From the NCBI RefSeq assembly GCF_001039355.2, contig NW_019775480.1:565137-627136 (forward strand): 62,000 nt of DNA, written 5' to 3'. Below the pieces are notes generated by a model, which was given only the letters and a program-made list of their open reading frames with translations, was not told where the DNA came from and did not search any database. This document shows positions 44,402 to 56,900 of this stretch, piece by piece. Position numbers and translations under genes: made by a program. Source of the DNA: Lingula anatina. Taxonomy: Eukaryota > Brachiopoda > Lingulata > Lingulida > Lingulidae. Position 1 is the stretch's first letter. Every line of letters starts with the position of its first letter.

Positions 44402-44781
44402 TTATACACATTTGCGAATCAAAATCTGCAAGAGAGTGCCCTCTACAGAGCACACAATACGGAACTTCCAAATGAATAAACAGCTAAATAGATTAATGAA
44501 TCAAATTCAATAAAATAGAACATGATCTATTTGACATACAATGTAATTACATGTATATTACGTGCATTATATAAACCCATTGGCAACCATTATGGTATAG
44601 GCCTACTATCACATGCATTCCAAAGAAAAAAGTATTATTGGTAATATTTGAGTAGATAAATTTCATGCCAATTACAATATCAAATATAAGTACAATAGTA
44701 TAAATCAAATAAATAATTACTTACAATAGCCATTCAAAACTGTTAATTAATTAATTTTTTTTGTGCAATTAATACTTCGGC

Positions 44782-46188
44782 CTACTGTCTTTCATCTTCT
44801 TCATGAATTGTGCAGGTGCTCCCTCTGTTGAAAGATAAATTTACAACACCTACTGTCAAAGCTGGTGCAGATTTACTGTGCCGCATTTCCTCCCAATGCT
44901 TTTTCTTCCCTTTCTGAGGAGAGCAATGGCTTTGCGAGGCATTGTTGTAAAGTTTGGGTTCGTCGGACGTTCTGCGTTGGCCTTGAGGGGTGTTCGTCTG
45001 ACTGTGAGAGAGAACGCCATTTGTCACCGCTGATCGTAGGTGTAACCAACGTGATTTTGCTTGGAGACGTTTCTCTCTTTCAAAATGATCCTCCTTTTTG
45101 CTTTTTCGGATAGACATTCGGCTCCTTACGACGAACTCTTTGAAAAATTTTCTCGACTCTGCTTCTTCAAAGTTTTTCTTTCTCGTTCCTATCATGCAAG
45201 TGAATAAAATGAATGTGTAAAACAACAGGAACGTGAGCATGTAATAAATTGCATTCAAGGGTGGATCTTTTTCGATTAAGTTGTTCGAAATTTTAGTTTC
45301 ATTAAAAACGGTTATACTTGATGCGTTGTCATCATCAGATGTTTGGTCTCTAAAATTCTGCAAAATGTCGAGGATAAGCTCTCTAAGTTCTGCGCTGTTG
45401 AGTTCTACTTTCGAACCATCGGGGATCCCTTTGCTCGTGGTAGATGTTTGTTTCATATTTTCAGTAGTGTCAGACATATTAACTCTTCCTCTGTCAGGTA
45501 GATGGGGAAATGTTCTGCTTTTCTTTATACCGCTCGCTTCTGTTGCATATTGAGGCGTGGTAGCTTTTTGATATACCGTGTTATTAGTCACACTGAAACT
45601 CTCATTTGAGGAGGTACCATCCCTGCTGTTCTGGCCACTTTTCATTCCTGTGCTTGTCACCGACGGCTGTGTGGTAACATTTAACCATGTTGAGTTAGTC
45701 TGAGTCTCAGATGAAGAACGGTTCAACAATAATCCACTCCCTGTGTCATTATTTTTAAAGTAAGAACCTTCACCCGCAAGCGATGAGGCACTGCTCACTG
45801 TTGGTGAATTAAGCGATAACATTGGAGAGGCAGTGAGCGAAGGCTGAAACCTGCCGTTCGGATATGGAACGCTTTGATTAAATCTTAAGCCAGTAAGTGT
45901 TATATTACCATAATTGGATAAGCTAGTACCTACAGTCACTGTGGCTCTCACAGAATCAGGCTCACCTCTACCATTTATAACGTCTGACTGCGATGGAGAT
46001 TCCGATATATCCCTTGCTACCAATCCCGTCGTAGATGGATTGGTCAAGATATTAAAAGTTTCATTTTTTCGTGGATGTTCAGTCGTTATCTGTACGGAGT
46101 CACTTGTATGTGGGAAGTTACTTTCACACTGCACATTTGCAATCAATAACAGGATAAGAGGTGCTACCGCTGTAGCGTATAAAATCAT
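44782..46188 (-). CDS. Mucin-like single-pass type I membrane protein, unrecognised family
   Basis: One exon of 468 residues. The first ATG of the frame is at 46188 and gives a clear signal peptide (MILYATAVAPLILLLIANVQ, then C). The ectodomain (about 290 residues) is rich in Ser, Thr and Asn with about a dozen N-X-S/T sequons and almost no Cys, as in heavily glycosylated stalks. A single transmembrane segment lies near residues 314-334 (AIYYMLTFLLFYTFILFTCM), followed by a basic TRKKN stop-transfer and a 125-residue cytoplasmic tail rich in Lys, Arg and Ser. Just before the membrane is a predicted helix (SAELRELILDILQNF). The juxtamembrane layout (YYMLTFLLFYTFILF, TRKKNFEE) loosely recalls KCNE-type potassium-channel subunits, but this is only a visual resemblance. 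No enzyme domain is seen. Confidence 0.75.
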   Translation of the reverse strand: MILYATAVAPLILLLIANVQCESNFPHTSDSVQITTEHPRKNETFNILTNPSTTGLVARDISESPSQSDVINGRGEPDSVRATVTVGTSLSNYGNITLTGLRFNQSVPYPNGRFQPSLTASPMLSLNSPTVSSASSLAGEGSYFKNNDTGSGLLLNRSSSETQTNSTWLNVTTQPSVTSTGMKSGQNSRDGTSSNESFSVTNNTVYQKATTPQYATEASGIKKSRTFPHLPDRGRVNMSDTTENMKQTSTTSKGIPDGSKVELNSAELRELILDILQNFRDQTSDDDNASSITVFNETKISNNLIEKDPPLNAIYYMLTFLLFYTFILFTCMIGTRKKNFEEAESRKFFKEFVVRSRMSIRKSKKEDHFEREKRLQAKSRWLHLRSAVTNGVLSHSQTNTPQGQRRTSDEPKLYNNASQSHCSPQKGKKKHWEEMRHSKSAPALTVGVVNLSFNRGSTCTIHEEDERQ

Positions 46189-46201
46189 CTTGTGTCTGTA
46201 G

Positions 46202-46454
46202 CTAACGATCACACAAACTGAGTATTTTCTCAGACGTCGCGTTGTGGTAAAACATGACCCACGAGTCTTGTAACTCGTCAGAATTTTCCCGTAGCCAACC
46301 TAAAAACTCTATGTCTGTCACTGAAAACGTAACTGCAATGTCGAGGATTCCTTGAATAATCTTACCTAAATTGATATCATCTTCAGCGCAGTCAACTACC
46401 GTCATCAAGCCTATGACATCATCATCATCTTCCTCGTAGTTTTGCAGCTGTTGT
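46202..46454 (-). CDS. Candidate exon or upstream ORF ending 13 bp before the membrane-protein ATG
   Basis: On the minus strand a pyrimidine-rich tract ending TTCTAAG is followed by 84 codons open to a TAG at 46202. The peptide starts with QQLQNYEEDDDD, then contains INLGKIIQGILDIAVTFSVT and FLGWLRENSDELQDSWVMFY, and looks protein-like and amphipathic. An internal ATG at 46405 would give a 67-residue uORF. Because it is in another frame, it cannot simply be the N-terminus of the membrane protein. It may be a regulatory uORF, the last exon of another minus-strand gene, or chance. Confidence 0.35.
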
Positions 46455-46682
46455 CTTAGAAGTGAAGAAAGGTAATACACGGCATGTTTGAATTATGTAA
46501 AAAACGTGGTCTCTCTGGTGTCTAGACTGTAATCTGAGTAAATTCACCTTTTTCATGCTTCATTAAGAAAACAGTCCAGTTTTGTCGGCAAGAACTACTG
46601 TTGAACTCAATACTCTATACAGAGAGGTTTGGCTAGTAGTTTGATCCACGGCCGTGATTCCTTGATCGATTTCCACCGTTGC

Positions 46683-46690
46683 TTTATATA
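46683..46690 (-). promoter_or_regulatory. Possible TATA box for the membrane-protein gene
   Basis: On the minus strand GCTTTTATATATAAAGC contains TATATAAA about 495 bp upstream of the ATG at 46188. It is nearly palindromic, so it would serve either strand. No other core promoter element was identified. Confidence 0.25.
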
Positions 46691-49600
46691 TAAAAGCAGA
46701 TCGTGGGATCACCCAACAAAGCCGGAGAAATCTGTTCATCCTCAAGTTTTTACGAACCAACTGACAACCGAGAAGCCTTGTATGTCATACTAATGCAGGC
46801 TAAGAAGACTGAAACGTGATATGAGCTTTGTCTTAAAGTCAAAGGTGAATCAAATATTAAAACGGATAAAATATATTATTTAAAAAAATCAATATTTATC
46901 TAAACTGCGCCCCTACCAGGGCGAGTCTAAGCAGGACTCGAAAAATATAAACATCTGTTGCGTTACAACCTGTTAGGGTTTCATTAGGGTTCCTATGGCA
47001 TGTTTTCTTTGTCTGATTTTGATTTTACATTTTATGTATATATAAATATGTATTGATCTCAACATGACTGGTTTGACGAAGATAAATATTCTCAGAAACG
47101 TTATTTTTATCTCCACTTTGAGGCATCCACTTTGAGCCAGTTATTTCTCGTGGGTACACTTACAATAAGTCCTTGACAGAGTGTAAGAAAGGCAAGCGCC
47201 TGGTGATGATTATGATGATGGTTAGGAATGGGGCGCATTTTTAAGGCATGAATTAAAGGTTCGATGTGTAAATTTGAAAATCTGATTCTTTAATTAGGAT
47301 CTATGGTTATAGTGTGTATGGCATATATTGTTTGGTATAATTGGAGAAACTAGCAAGACCGGTTATAAGTACTACCCATTTGTGAATGAAAGCTAAGGTT
47401 CAAGGTCTTAACGTCAAAGCTAAAGATTATGGCATCCGGACATTTCAAGGAATTTAATTATTAGTTACCAACTGCAAATTTATGTGACATTGATGTACGT
47501 GGTGGCCAGTTCTTACAGTTCTTTGTTTTTTTCTTGCATAAGACACAAAAGACACATTTGCAAAATGCTGGCTGTGAAGAGCTTTCTGTTGTGGTTATTA
47601 TTGGCGCGGAGAAGCACGCTAAGATGCATTTTAAGCGAGTAGATATGTCAAATTATTGCCACTAATCACGACCAAATGGCACATAATAGTTTCAAATAGG
47701 TTAACTTAAAAATGCCATATTGAGGAACATTTACACTCGCTTCATATGGCGCACTTTGACAACAGAATACCAGAAGTATTGACTTAAATCTATATTGAAA
47801 AACATGACTCCTGCCTAAAATCATATAAATTTAAAAGTACCTATTTAATTAAATGGCCTTTTTGCTCGCACAGTTACTTAACTGGGGGAGAGCGCTGGTA
47901 GAGTCATATATTTAACGCAAACTGTAGTGCAGCATTTCTAACTGAACTAAATTTTAAAAATACTTTTATCGGGTCAATCGTGTACATAATCCATTTTATA
48001 CTAGTATCTTACTCGCGATATGACATCGTTTGGTCTTATTCAAAGTAGATATCCATTACTTCTCTGCGATTTGAAATTATAATTCGCTGTTGACATGTAG
48101 GCCTATCATATATAGCTTCATAGCTGTACTGTGTAATTCGTTCGATGTTTACCCCCTATTTTGTATTTTTGCATCAGTTGGACCGTATGATGTCATTTGC
48201 ATATGCGGAGTACAATTGCCCACATGGAAATCATGGCCAAATCTCCTCCTTACACGACGGGTATTGATGGTACTACCGTTAGCTAAGTTTGAAACTTTCG
48301 AATATCTGTTTGGAAAGGAGGGGTTGGTAGTTAGAAAAAAATAATAAAATGAATTTGCAAAATATTTCGACGGTCCAAAATGGGTATGCTAAACAAGTAA
48401 TGAGATGTAGAAATATCTGAACTAAAAGAACACAAAGTTAAGATTGAATCTCCGTTTTACATGCAAATATAGGTGTGACGTGTTTCTTACGCTGTAAAAA
48501 TATGTTCTTCCAATAGGTGTAATGATCTAAAGCTGTCGAACTGTTTAACCCCAGCCTCCTTGACAAATTTTATGAAACAAACGGACATTGACCAACGGGC
48601 TGTATTCTTTCGTCTTCCTTTCGTTGTTTATGCTGTGCGTTGAGTCTTATGATTAATTTGATCTGTGAGGAATGGCATAACGATTCATGGCAAAGCTTTC
48701 TTAGAAATTTCATTAACCCGCTAGACTTGTTATAGCTGATTACTTGCACGAGCTTATTTGTAATAGCGTCTTAGAACAAAAATGTCTTCCACTTGCAAAA
48801 CAAGATAATCAGAAATATGGCGCAGGTGTTTCACATTTCTGGCGTTTTTTACATGTAAATGTTCGTAATGTAGTCGTTTAACGAAGTCTCCATGGTCCTG
48901 TCAGATTTGAACAAAGTGTTCGAAAAAAAGGCATACTTTAAGTAACCCATGTTATCAATCAAGTAGTGGCAGTTTCTTCACCGCGGGGTAAATATAGGAT
49001 ATCGTTATGATCTAAATATGAATGACGTGCTAGTTAAAATGCTTGTTGCAGAGAGGTGAGGACTTGACTGCTGTAACGTATTTTTCGTAAGGCACATTAT
49101 TGAAATTGTGTTGAATGTGCTTTAGAATAATTAAATGTTGTCATTTATATCCCTTTCTCATGTCGAATGCGATTGCTTTGCAACAATAAGCCGATAAAGA
49201 AGTATAACAAAAGTGGAATAGGAGATTTAAGCATGCGGTTTAAACATGAACCTTGAATTTGCCATTAGTGCTCACAACAGGATGCAAGTAAACAAATACC
49301 TTAATTGGCCTCTCGAGAATATGATTTACACTTGGCGTCATTTAAAGCCAGACCAGTGGCGTTATTATATCACGGCTATACAAGGTATATGGGTTCCTAC
49401 GAACTAGTATGGCTTTCCGTACCACATTGCCGTATCCTGTGTATGTCTTTAAAGCATATATCACGGTAGCTGTCATAAAATCCATAAAATTTAGATATCG
49501 ACATTACTCTTCAAAATGCCCGAAATTTGACATCTTTGAATGAACGTAATATGTTTTGTGACACATATTTCAAAATATCACAGACATATCGGGTATTTTT

Positions 49601-49787
49601 AAGTTGCCAGTATAAAGTACTGAAACGATCAGCCAAAGAAACTAGACAAATCCGTCATTAATAAAGAGGATTCTTTAAAAGGCATTGCTTACTATTATTA
49701 AATGTATCAGTGTTTATGTCGTTTTCTGAATTCCAAAATTCATCTTTGCGAGCCATGCACAATATATATATATATAAATGTATGTTG

Positions 49788-49931
49788 ACGGGATCAATGT
49801 ATGGGCAGAGACGACGAGGAAGACCGAAGACCAGGCTTGGAGACAACATTAAAGAAATATGTGGGATGACTATGGTAGAATTAGAGAGAAAAACGCAGGA
49901 CAAGAGGACAAGGACATCAAACTTTTCGTAA
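49788..49931 (+). mobile_element. LINE reverse transcriptase C-terminal fragment
   Basis: The frame reads GSMYGQRRRGRPKTRLGDNI, then KEICGMTMVELERKTQDKR, and ends in a stop. A R-R/K-RGRP motif followed by DNIKE and a [LM]xxxELxRKxQD segment is typical of the extreme C-terminus of non-LTR retrotransposon ORF2. Nothing of the polymerase core remains upstream, so this is a 5'-truncated copy. It runs straight into a CT/AT/AG microsatellite, as LINE 3' tails often do. Confidence 0.6.
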
Positions 49932-49945
49932 CTGACGATGAATTT

Positions 49946-50034
<89 letters not shown>

Positions 50035-50046
50035 CTCATCAGTTAT
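49928..50046. repeat. (CT)n(AT)n(AG)n palindrome
   Basis: A CT run (from 49951), an AT run (about 49982-50001) and an AG run (to 50031) form a near-perfect inverted repeat of about 80 bp. The palindrome extends imperfectly into unique flanks: GTAACTGACGATGAATTTCT on the left matches the reverse complement of AGATTTCTCATCAGTTATG on the right. Confidence 0.9.
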
Positions 50047-51192
50047 GAAAGTTGAATCTTTTTGGTGTTTGACAGAGTAGAGTGAAAGAATGATATACCA
50101 TCTTCGTAAATTTCCTAATACTGATCACTAGGTGACGTGGAATGATGAAAGCGAGCTACAGAGACAGGAATTCCAAATTTAGATAATAGAGGCATTTCCG
50201 AGTCTTCATACCGGTGCGGACACAAAAAAGCGATTAGATGTCGTTATTTATCCAAACAGGTAAAATGATACAATAAAAGTTAAAATATGTCAAATAAGAT
50301 AAGCGTATGTACAAATTCGCGAAAAGTCAGTTTAGACTACAGGTAACTGAATCTATTTCGGTCACGTTTAGCATGATCACACTATTTTAAAGAGAGAAAG
50401 GTGCATGATAACTGATCCAAATCAGTAAATCAACAAAATTATCGTAAAGATAAGCACGGTTTTTATATAGTTTTTCTCTAAACAGTTCCTTTCACAAATT
50501 GATCAAGGAGCCGAGAACATTCATTCCCCTTCCGGGAATACGAGCACTGGCTGTCAAATTGAAAAACGAGTTTCTCAATCCATCAAGCAACACCCGGCAC
50601 AGCACTTAAACATATTTAGTATCGAGTGTAGCTCAATCGGTAAAGCCTTTTCGATTTAGTTATTTTACTTCTAACTCAGACCTGCAGATTGCAGCGAAAA
50701 TTGAATATTTTCATTATTGCAGAATGTTTCTTTTTCTCTCTGCTAATGACCTTTTTGACCCGATCAAGCTGATCCCCAACACCAGGTTTTGTGTCGTCAT
50801 GCACTTACCAAGCATAATTGGCTGAAGATTTTGAAACAATTAATAACTTTTCTGTGATTATGTATGATTATACGGAGGGCAAAACAGTGCCTACGACTTT
50901 GATTAAGTTTTTTCTTCCAGAGAACCTCTGACCTCTAGAAGATAGAAACGAAAAGAAAACTTCGATTTCATAGTTTTGGAGATGAAATTTCAGCGACACC
51001 CTACATGTAGCTTAAGATAAATAAATAAATGTCAAGAATGCTGTTTGCGGTCCTTCTCAATAGCCACACAATGCCGTTCGAATTACATGTATATTGATAG
51101 CTGCACTGGAAAACGTGCATGTACCTGTACTTGTAACACTGCAACAGGCACAGATACAAGGATGTTCTCCAATATCGAATAGTGGTTTGTTA

Positions 51193-51403
51193 GACCCCAT
51201 TCCCAGAGATTAGATCGATCCATCTAGATCGACCTAACTCCCTGGGGGTTCACGCTAAATAGCTGTCAGCCGAGCGGCCACGAAAGTTAATTACCCCCTT
51301 ACAGCTTGTAGTAGGCGGGACGGACATTTAAGCCGGATCTGACAGTAATCTAGTGAGACTCCCCACGGGGATAGATCGATCTAAAAGCTATGGGAATACG
51401 CCC
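51193..51403. mobile_element. Short inverted-repeat element, TTA family, copy 5
   Basis: A 211-bp unit flanked by TTA (51190-51192 and 51404-51406). The left end GACCCCATTCCCAGAGATTA and the right end, reverse complemented GGGCGTATTCCCATAGCTTT, are inverted copies over about 60 bp with interruptions. It is very similar to copy 2 (CTGTCAGCCGAGCGG, TTAATTACCCCCTTACAGCT, TTGTAGTAGGCGGGACGGAC), which suggests both are recent. Confidence 0.85.
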
Positions 51404-53997
51404 TTAGATACTGGTATTTGCCAAGGCATCCCCCTCTTAAGTTTATTAACAAGTGGCAATACAATGCCAACAGTAGAAGTGCGAGGGAACATTTCCCCGA
51501 CAAATAACAATCATTCCACACAGTGCATGCATTACCACAATTCATTTATTAGCACTGAAAATATGCATGTCATTAGATTTACAGTGACCTTTAATTGGAG
51601 ACCCTATTGACACCGGAGAAAATGTGCTAGTTATAATGTTTCCAAAGATGATTTTCGCTTGCTGGCTACTGCTATATTAATATTAACAGAACCTGTGAAG
51701 TATTGTGACACCTTTATACATTACTTCTGAATGATATAGAAGCACGGAAGTTAATAATGGATAAACAAATTTCAGGCCTCATAAACGAGCCTCAGGTTTG
51801 TGTGCACTGATCCCCAAAGTAACTACTCGAACTACAATTTCATAGTACAAAATTGAAATTAGTAGCCACCAGCACAACATCAAAAAACACAATCTATTTG
51901 GCCACATTTCGCCCCGATCTTGAGCTGTATATGTTTTTTTTTTCTCAACCTCAGATTAATTTCAATATGACGGAAAAGACGAGAAACGGCACGATAAAAA
52001 TAATTCCTAGTCGGAAAAGGTTGACATTTCTCCTCTTTCTAATTCTTTGACAGATGAGAAAGGGTTCTTAACGTCTACACCAATGCCCACTACTAGTAGA
52101 GTGGCTGCAGCGTTATTGACAGAACTTGACGAGGAGAGTGAAGTTGCCGTGGCAGCAGAGTTACGTTCGTGCCTGCCACAAAAATTGTTGTTTGAGTCGG
52201 TAATTTAAGCATTCGTACTCACAAATCTGAGGCTCGATTTCGCAAACGGCTATTCACTCTATATAAGGTGCTGATTTTAGTGTCAGCTATCTGTGTATCG
52301 TGCATGTATGATTATGCGTTTGGCAGACGATCTATCTATCCATGCATCGTATGATTAATATTATGTATTTAGCAGACGAGGAAATATTAAGTAACCATTG
52401 TTAAGCTATTGTCATAAAAGAGGGCTTATAACCAGCATCTAATCATACTATGTGATATTAGCAAGGAAGTAGCATAAGCTTGACAATTAAATCTGCATGC
52501 AAGAACTATTAATGTCTTCAGCTTATTCTTCTGGACAGATATTTAATAGAAACACTCCAGATGCCCGAACCTCTATGAAGAACACAAAACAAGTTTTATG
52601 AGAGAATAATATTACCTCATATGCTACATAACCGAGGCCTCATATCTTCGGTTAATGACATACAGTTCTTCAGCGGTGGAATGGGTGAAGCTGGATGTTG
52701 CCGATCACGAAACCACTGCTATTTCTATGCTAATTGATAGACATTTAATGAAGGACATTGCGTTACATTTCCGTTATTTTACCGTTCATCCTAGTAGGCA
52801 ATGGAAATATCTACTTTTTCCATAACTTCATTCTTCAAATAGTTCAACCACGTAAGAAAATGTTTGGGAATGCATGTTTGTTTGTTTCTGACCTTCATCT
52901 CCAAGGGTACCCCCCATCCCCCCAAAAAAAATATTTTAAAAACTGTAGTAGAAACAAAATATGTCACATCGACAGGTGCACAATATTGATATTTCCCAAT
53001 ATACGCAACATTTGACAATGGTCCTCCATCCATCACGCATATTATTTCAATTCCAGTGTGTACATTTGTATAATGCCTATGTGGTTAGGCCAACTTGAAT
53101 TCTCGTCTACAGCATGGAAATCTCCACTTGTCATCTTGTGAAATTAAATGAAATTATAAGAGCAGTACCCTATTTGATCCCAGCTTTTGATGGCTTCCAA
53201 TAAATAAAAAGGTATCCCTTGTAATTATTTTTTCTTAATGATTTGTGTTTGAATAAAGATGGCAAAAGTTATTTTTGGCAGTTGAGGTATCATATCCTTC
53301 TCATTAAACCTGTCTTGTGACATAAACCCTAAAAATAGGTATCAAAACAAGTTACAACAATTTGCGATAGGCCAAGTTTTCATTGACAAAACCGCTTTAA
53401 ATGCAGTTGTTGCGCGTTCAGCAGGTGGAATAAAGTGTTGCACTGAAAAATTTGTAGGATTGTCTGTTTTCAAGCTAATGCATGGTTTCTATCGGCTGGA
53501 ACTCCCGCCGTCCCAGTAAATTTATATCTTGACAAAATCCTACATGCATGAGTGTTTCGCGTGAGATATAGCAAATGGCTGTTTGTTTTTAACTTTTAAC
53601 ATGCACCAAAACATTGTTGCTTCACAGAAAACGTAAAAGGATTCATTGTAGATAATTCAAACAGTCATATCATTTCGATGCTCAAATCTAAAGTAAGAAG
53701 ATCTGGAGTTTCTGAAACGTAGAATAGGCCTACAATAAGAACGAGGTAATTGACCATTCTTCAATCCACCCGGATAGAATAACCCATATAAATGTACGTA
53801 GGCTATATAATGCATATTTTTCAATTTTGATAGGCAGTAATGTCATAAATCGAAAGTGGTAACGTGGCTTCGAATCCTGTCTTCTGTTCAGCTCCGTTTG
53901 TGAGTGTCAGTCACATTCTAGGGTCACAGTGCTGAGGATTTTTCATCAGTGTCTCTGTTCAGGTGAACATCTGGTTTCGTGCTGTAGCTTGAGGTAA
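51404..53997. other. Spacer between the last inverted-repeat element and the TSP1 gene stop
   Basis: The only candidate coding segment is the orphan exon at 52054-52199. The rest has short open frames without recognisable motifs. The right end should be the 3' UTR of the minus-strand TSP1 gene, but no AATAAA on that strand stood out close to its stop codon. Confidence 0.4.
52054..52199 (+). CDS. Candidate orphan coding exon, function unknown
   Basis: A pyrimidine tract ending TTCTTTGACAG is followed by 146 nt (phase 1 in, phase 0 out) and a GAGTCG|gtaatt donor. The peptide contains EKGFLTSTPMPTTSRVAAAL, then LTELDEESEVAVAAELRSCL and PQKLLFES. Composition and framing look coding, but no partner exons were found on either side, and I do not recognise the family. 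It may be an exon of a gene nested in this region, part of a decayed element, or chance. Confidence 0.3.
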
Positions 53998-56900
53998 CTA
54001 GACACATATCAGCGGCCCCAACTGGTAGTAGCCCTCCTCGTTGGACGCACCTACAACGTATGAGAGTAATTTTTTATCTATAGACAATATGAACAGTTTT
54101 TAAATCACAAATCAATTAATGCTACAATCATCTCACATGATCTCACTGCCACAGAAACTCACTGAAATCATGCCCATAGTTTATCTTATTAAATGTTCTT
54201 GGGTACGACCATGACCCCATGTAATGAAACTATACTTTCAATACATCATCTTCATCAATTAGCTCTTCTGATGCTCAGTCATAAAACCAATGTCAGTTTA
54301 TAAAATGATAAAACGTTGACAGGCCAGGCCTACGTTGAAAAAATCCATTCACCTGTGTCTCCTGCAAATATTTTAGTTACAGGGAGATCTGGTTTGTGAG
54401 TAATGTATCCATCGTCCACCCTCCAGACGTTGTCATTGGCGTCACAGTTACACACGGTTCCAGAAACATCACACGTGTTCTTCACACCGCATGCGCACAT
54501 TTTGCTATAGTGGGGAGCACCACCCCAGTACAGCATCTGCTGGTTGTGTCTATTTGTCCAATAGGTCGCCGTGAGGTTGGAGTAGGGGTTATGGATGACA
54601 GCCGACTTGCACTTCCAACTGATGAACTGCCGGCATTTTGTAGATCGGTCTACCAGCTTGGCAATCTAAAGATAAGAGTTTATTGCACTGGTTTTGCCTG
54701 CTGCATATGTTCAACACGTGTTAACGTTAGTAATTATTTTACATGGAGATCACAAAGTTATAACAAGCAAATCGCAACAAACATAATATTTGTGTTTCCT
54801 TTTGGTGCTGCAGTTTACTTCTCCCGATAATATCATATCGCGTTAAGAACACCTTGCAACTTGGCTTTCGTTTCACTTACAAATATAGTCAGATACATGT
54901 AATAATAATCTGCTACTTTGATAAAGGCACTGCTATAATTTGTAGTTTTTTTTCTATATCGTAATCACGGTGTTCACACTGGCGCCTACCTGTTTCACTT
55001 GAGCGAAGGGGGAGTACGTGATTTCAGAGCGCCACTCGCCCGCACCCTCATAGTTCGATATCCGTATTGCTTGGTTGGCCAGCCGGTGAGCTGAAAGAAA
55101 TAAACATCCTTTTAGAACTCTTGAAATATTTTTAAAACAATAGTTTTTTCGTATTATTCTTAAACTTATAAGTTAAAAAAAAATACATTCGCACTGTTTT
55201 AACCGGTATAGTCATGAACGCACGTGTTGTATAGGTTGATAAAAAAAAGTATAAAATTCAACGAAATTTAACTTTTTTCCTTTTTCATAGTATTGACTTT
55301 GGCAAATAAAAACTTGAACTTCAAAGCTTTTGTATCAATATGTGTTACACTTGCGAGTTTTGGAATTGGATTTGGAATTCGGACACATCACACACAGAAA
55401 CTTTGCAACTGTACATGTTTACAACAACTTTTAAATTTAAATCCAAGTGTGCATTGCTAAACTACTAGAAACGTGATGCTTACTGATTTTAGTTTCCAAA
55501 TATTTCCCATCTTCAATCCTGCACTTTACGTGGAAGATATCTCCATCCTCATCTATGTCAATGGGGGCGACTGCAGTAACGGACAATCCTCGGTGAAACC
55601 ACGCCGAACAACTGGTGGCTGAAGCAAAACGCCATGTACATTACGTAGGGGTTCCCAATGCAAAAGAAACTGTTGTTTAAATAACTAATATGTAGTCCCC
55701 ATGAAGTTCTCTCCCATAAAGGAATAAAAGAAACACATACACGTACATGCTATTCAGAGAGAGAGGGAGAGAAAGAATCGCGTTATCGAATGTCGAGGAC
55801 CGCTGACTAGCTCACTGAAATCTCACATTTGCTAAATAAATTATACTTTATTGGTGCGCAAAAATGATGCCGTCCTGGTATAAAGATGAACAGCATTAAT
55901 ATTTCTAATAAAACTTCTATATAGTACCTGGTTCACAGGTGAAGTTGTGACAGACTTGGAACTCGGTGTGATCGCCACCACAGGGAAGAGTGAACTTCCC
56001 GTGCGTGGTCTCGGTACACGTCCTGGAGCGATGGCGTGTCCCACCTCCGCACGTGACGCTGCACCTGCTCCATGGCTCCCATGTTTCCCAATTGCCTGAA
56101 ATTAATGTCGACACTGTCATTAATAAAAAGAAATCCCAGCATTTGCTCTACCCTGCAGTATAACAAGCTGACGGCTCTTAAAGCCACCGAACCCTTTCTT
56201 TAATACACTCGAGCAAAAAAATTCGAAAACATCATTATTTTGAATAATTACAAAATAACCAAATCAGCTAAGGTAAATATTTTAACCAAACATTGATGGA
56301 TAATGCACCCACCATTCATTACTTTTTTGCATACTTTAAGATTTCCCCACTACATTATATAGTTATGTAAATTATTGTAATACAATGTCGTGTTTCTGAA
56401 CTTTTAGGTCAGGTTTATATAAAACCAGATGAATTATTGTGCTCGGTTTTGTGGGGTCGGTGCTTATTTCGGTTTCCTTAGCGTATCAAGAGATAGGGAA
56501 AAATCGCGACGACCTCTTTCAGATCGCTTAATTATGCTCAAGTTACAACTGTGTAAAGCACTCATTCTGGAGAAAAAGGTAAGCAGATGGATTGTTAAAG
56601 CTGTTGACATCAATGCATTCTATTGAAAACCAACACTGAAAAAATCTTTACAAAATAATGACATGCAACACATGCAACACCCTTTACCTTTACATACGGT
56701 TACCTGTGACTTCTTCGGCAAAAAGGTATTAAAATATTGCTTTGAGCACAAATACTTCTGAAATCACATGCATAAAAAGTCATTAAAACGGCTTAGTTTA
56801 TGTTATCTGCAAAACATGCAAGTAAGCGATTAGTATGACACGCACCCATGCATGTCTTGTTGGCACACGTTTGATTGTCAGTGGAATCCCCAATACAATC

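Larger units (their letters stand above)
38886..44781. other. Long spacer without a recognised gene
   Basis: Seen here: an A run and AAC/AAT-rich patch at 39080-39132, a GA microsatellite (42099-42146), a TTA-family inverted-repeat element (43407-43632) and short AT and GA/GT runs near 44155-44212. A 71-codon ATG frame at 42893-43108 is the longest non-repeat frame but resembles nothing I know. The last part holds the 3' UTR of the membrane-protein gene. Confidence 0.45.
46700..51192. other. Spacer without a recognised gene
   Basis: Only a LINE 3' fragment (49788-49931) and an adjoining microsatellite palindrome (49928-50046) were recognised. At 50634, TAGCTCAATCGGTAAAGC resembles a tRNA A box, but no B box or cloverleaf follows. 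Confidence 0.45.

Noticed and set aside
50634-50700. Possible tRNA or tRNA-derived SINE (TAGCTCAATCGGTAAAGC resembles an A box)
   Set aside because: No B box (GGTTCGANNCC) at the right distance, and no acceptor or anticodon stem can be drawn.
53865-53885. GGCTTCGAATCCTG, a T-loop-like sequence
   Set aside because: No accompanying D or anticodon arm upstream, so not a tRNA.
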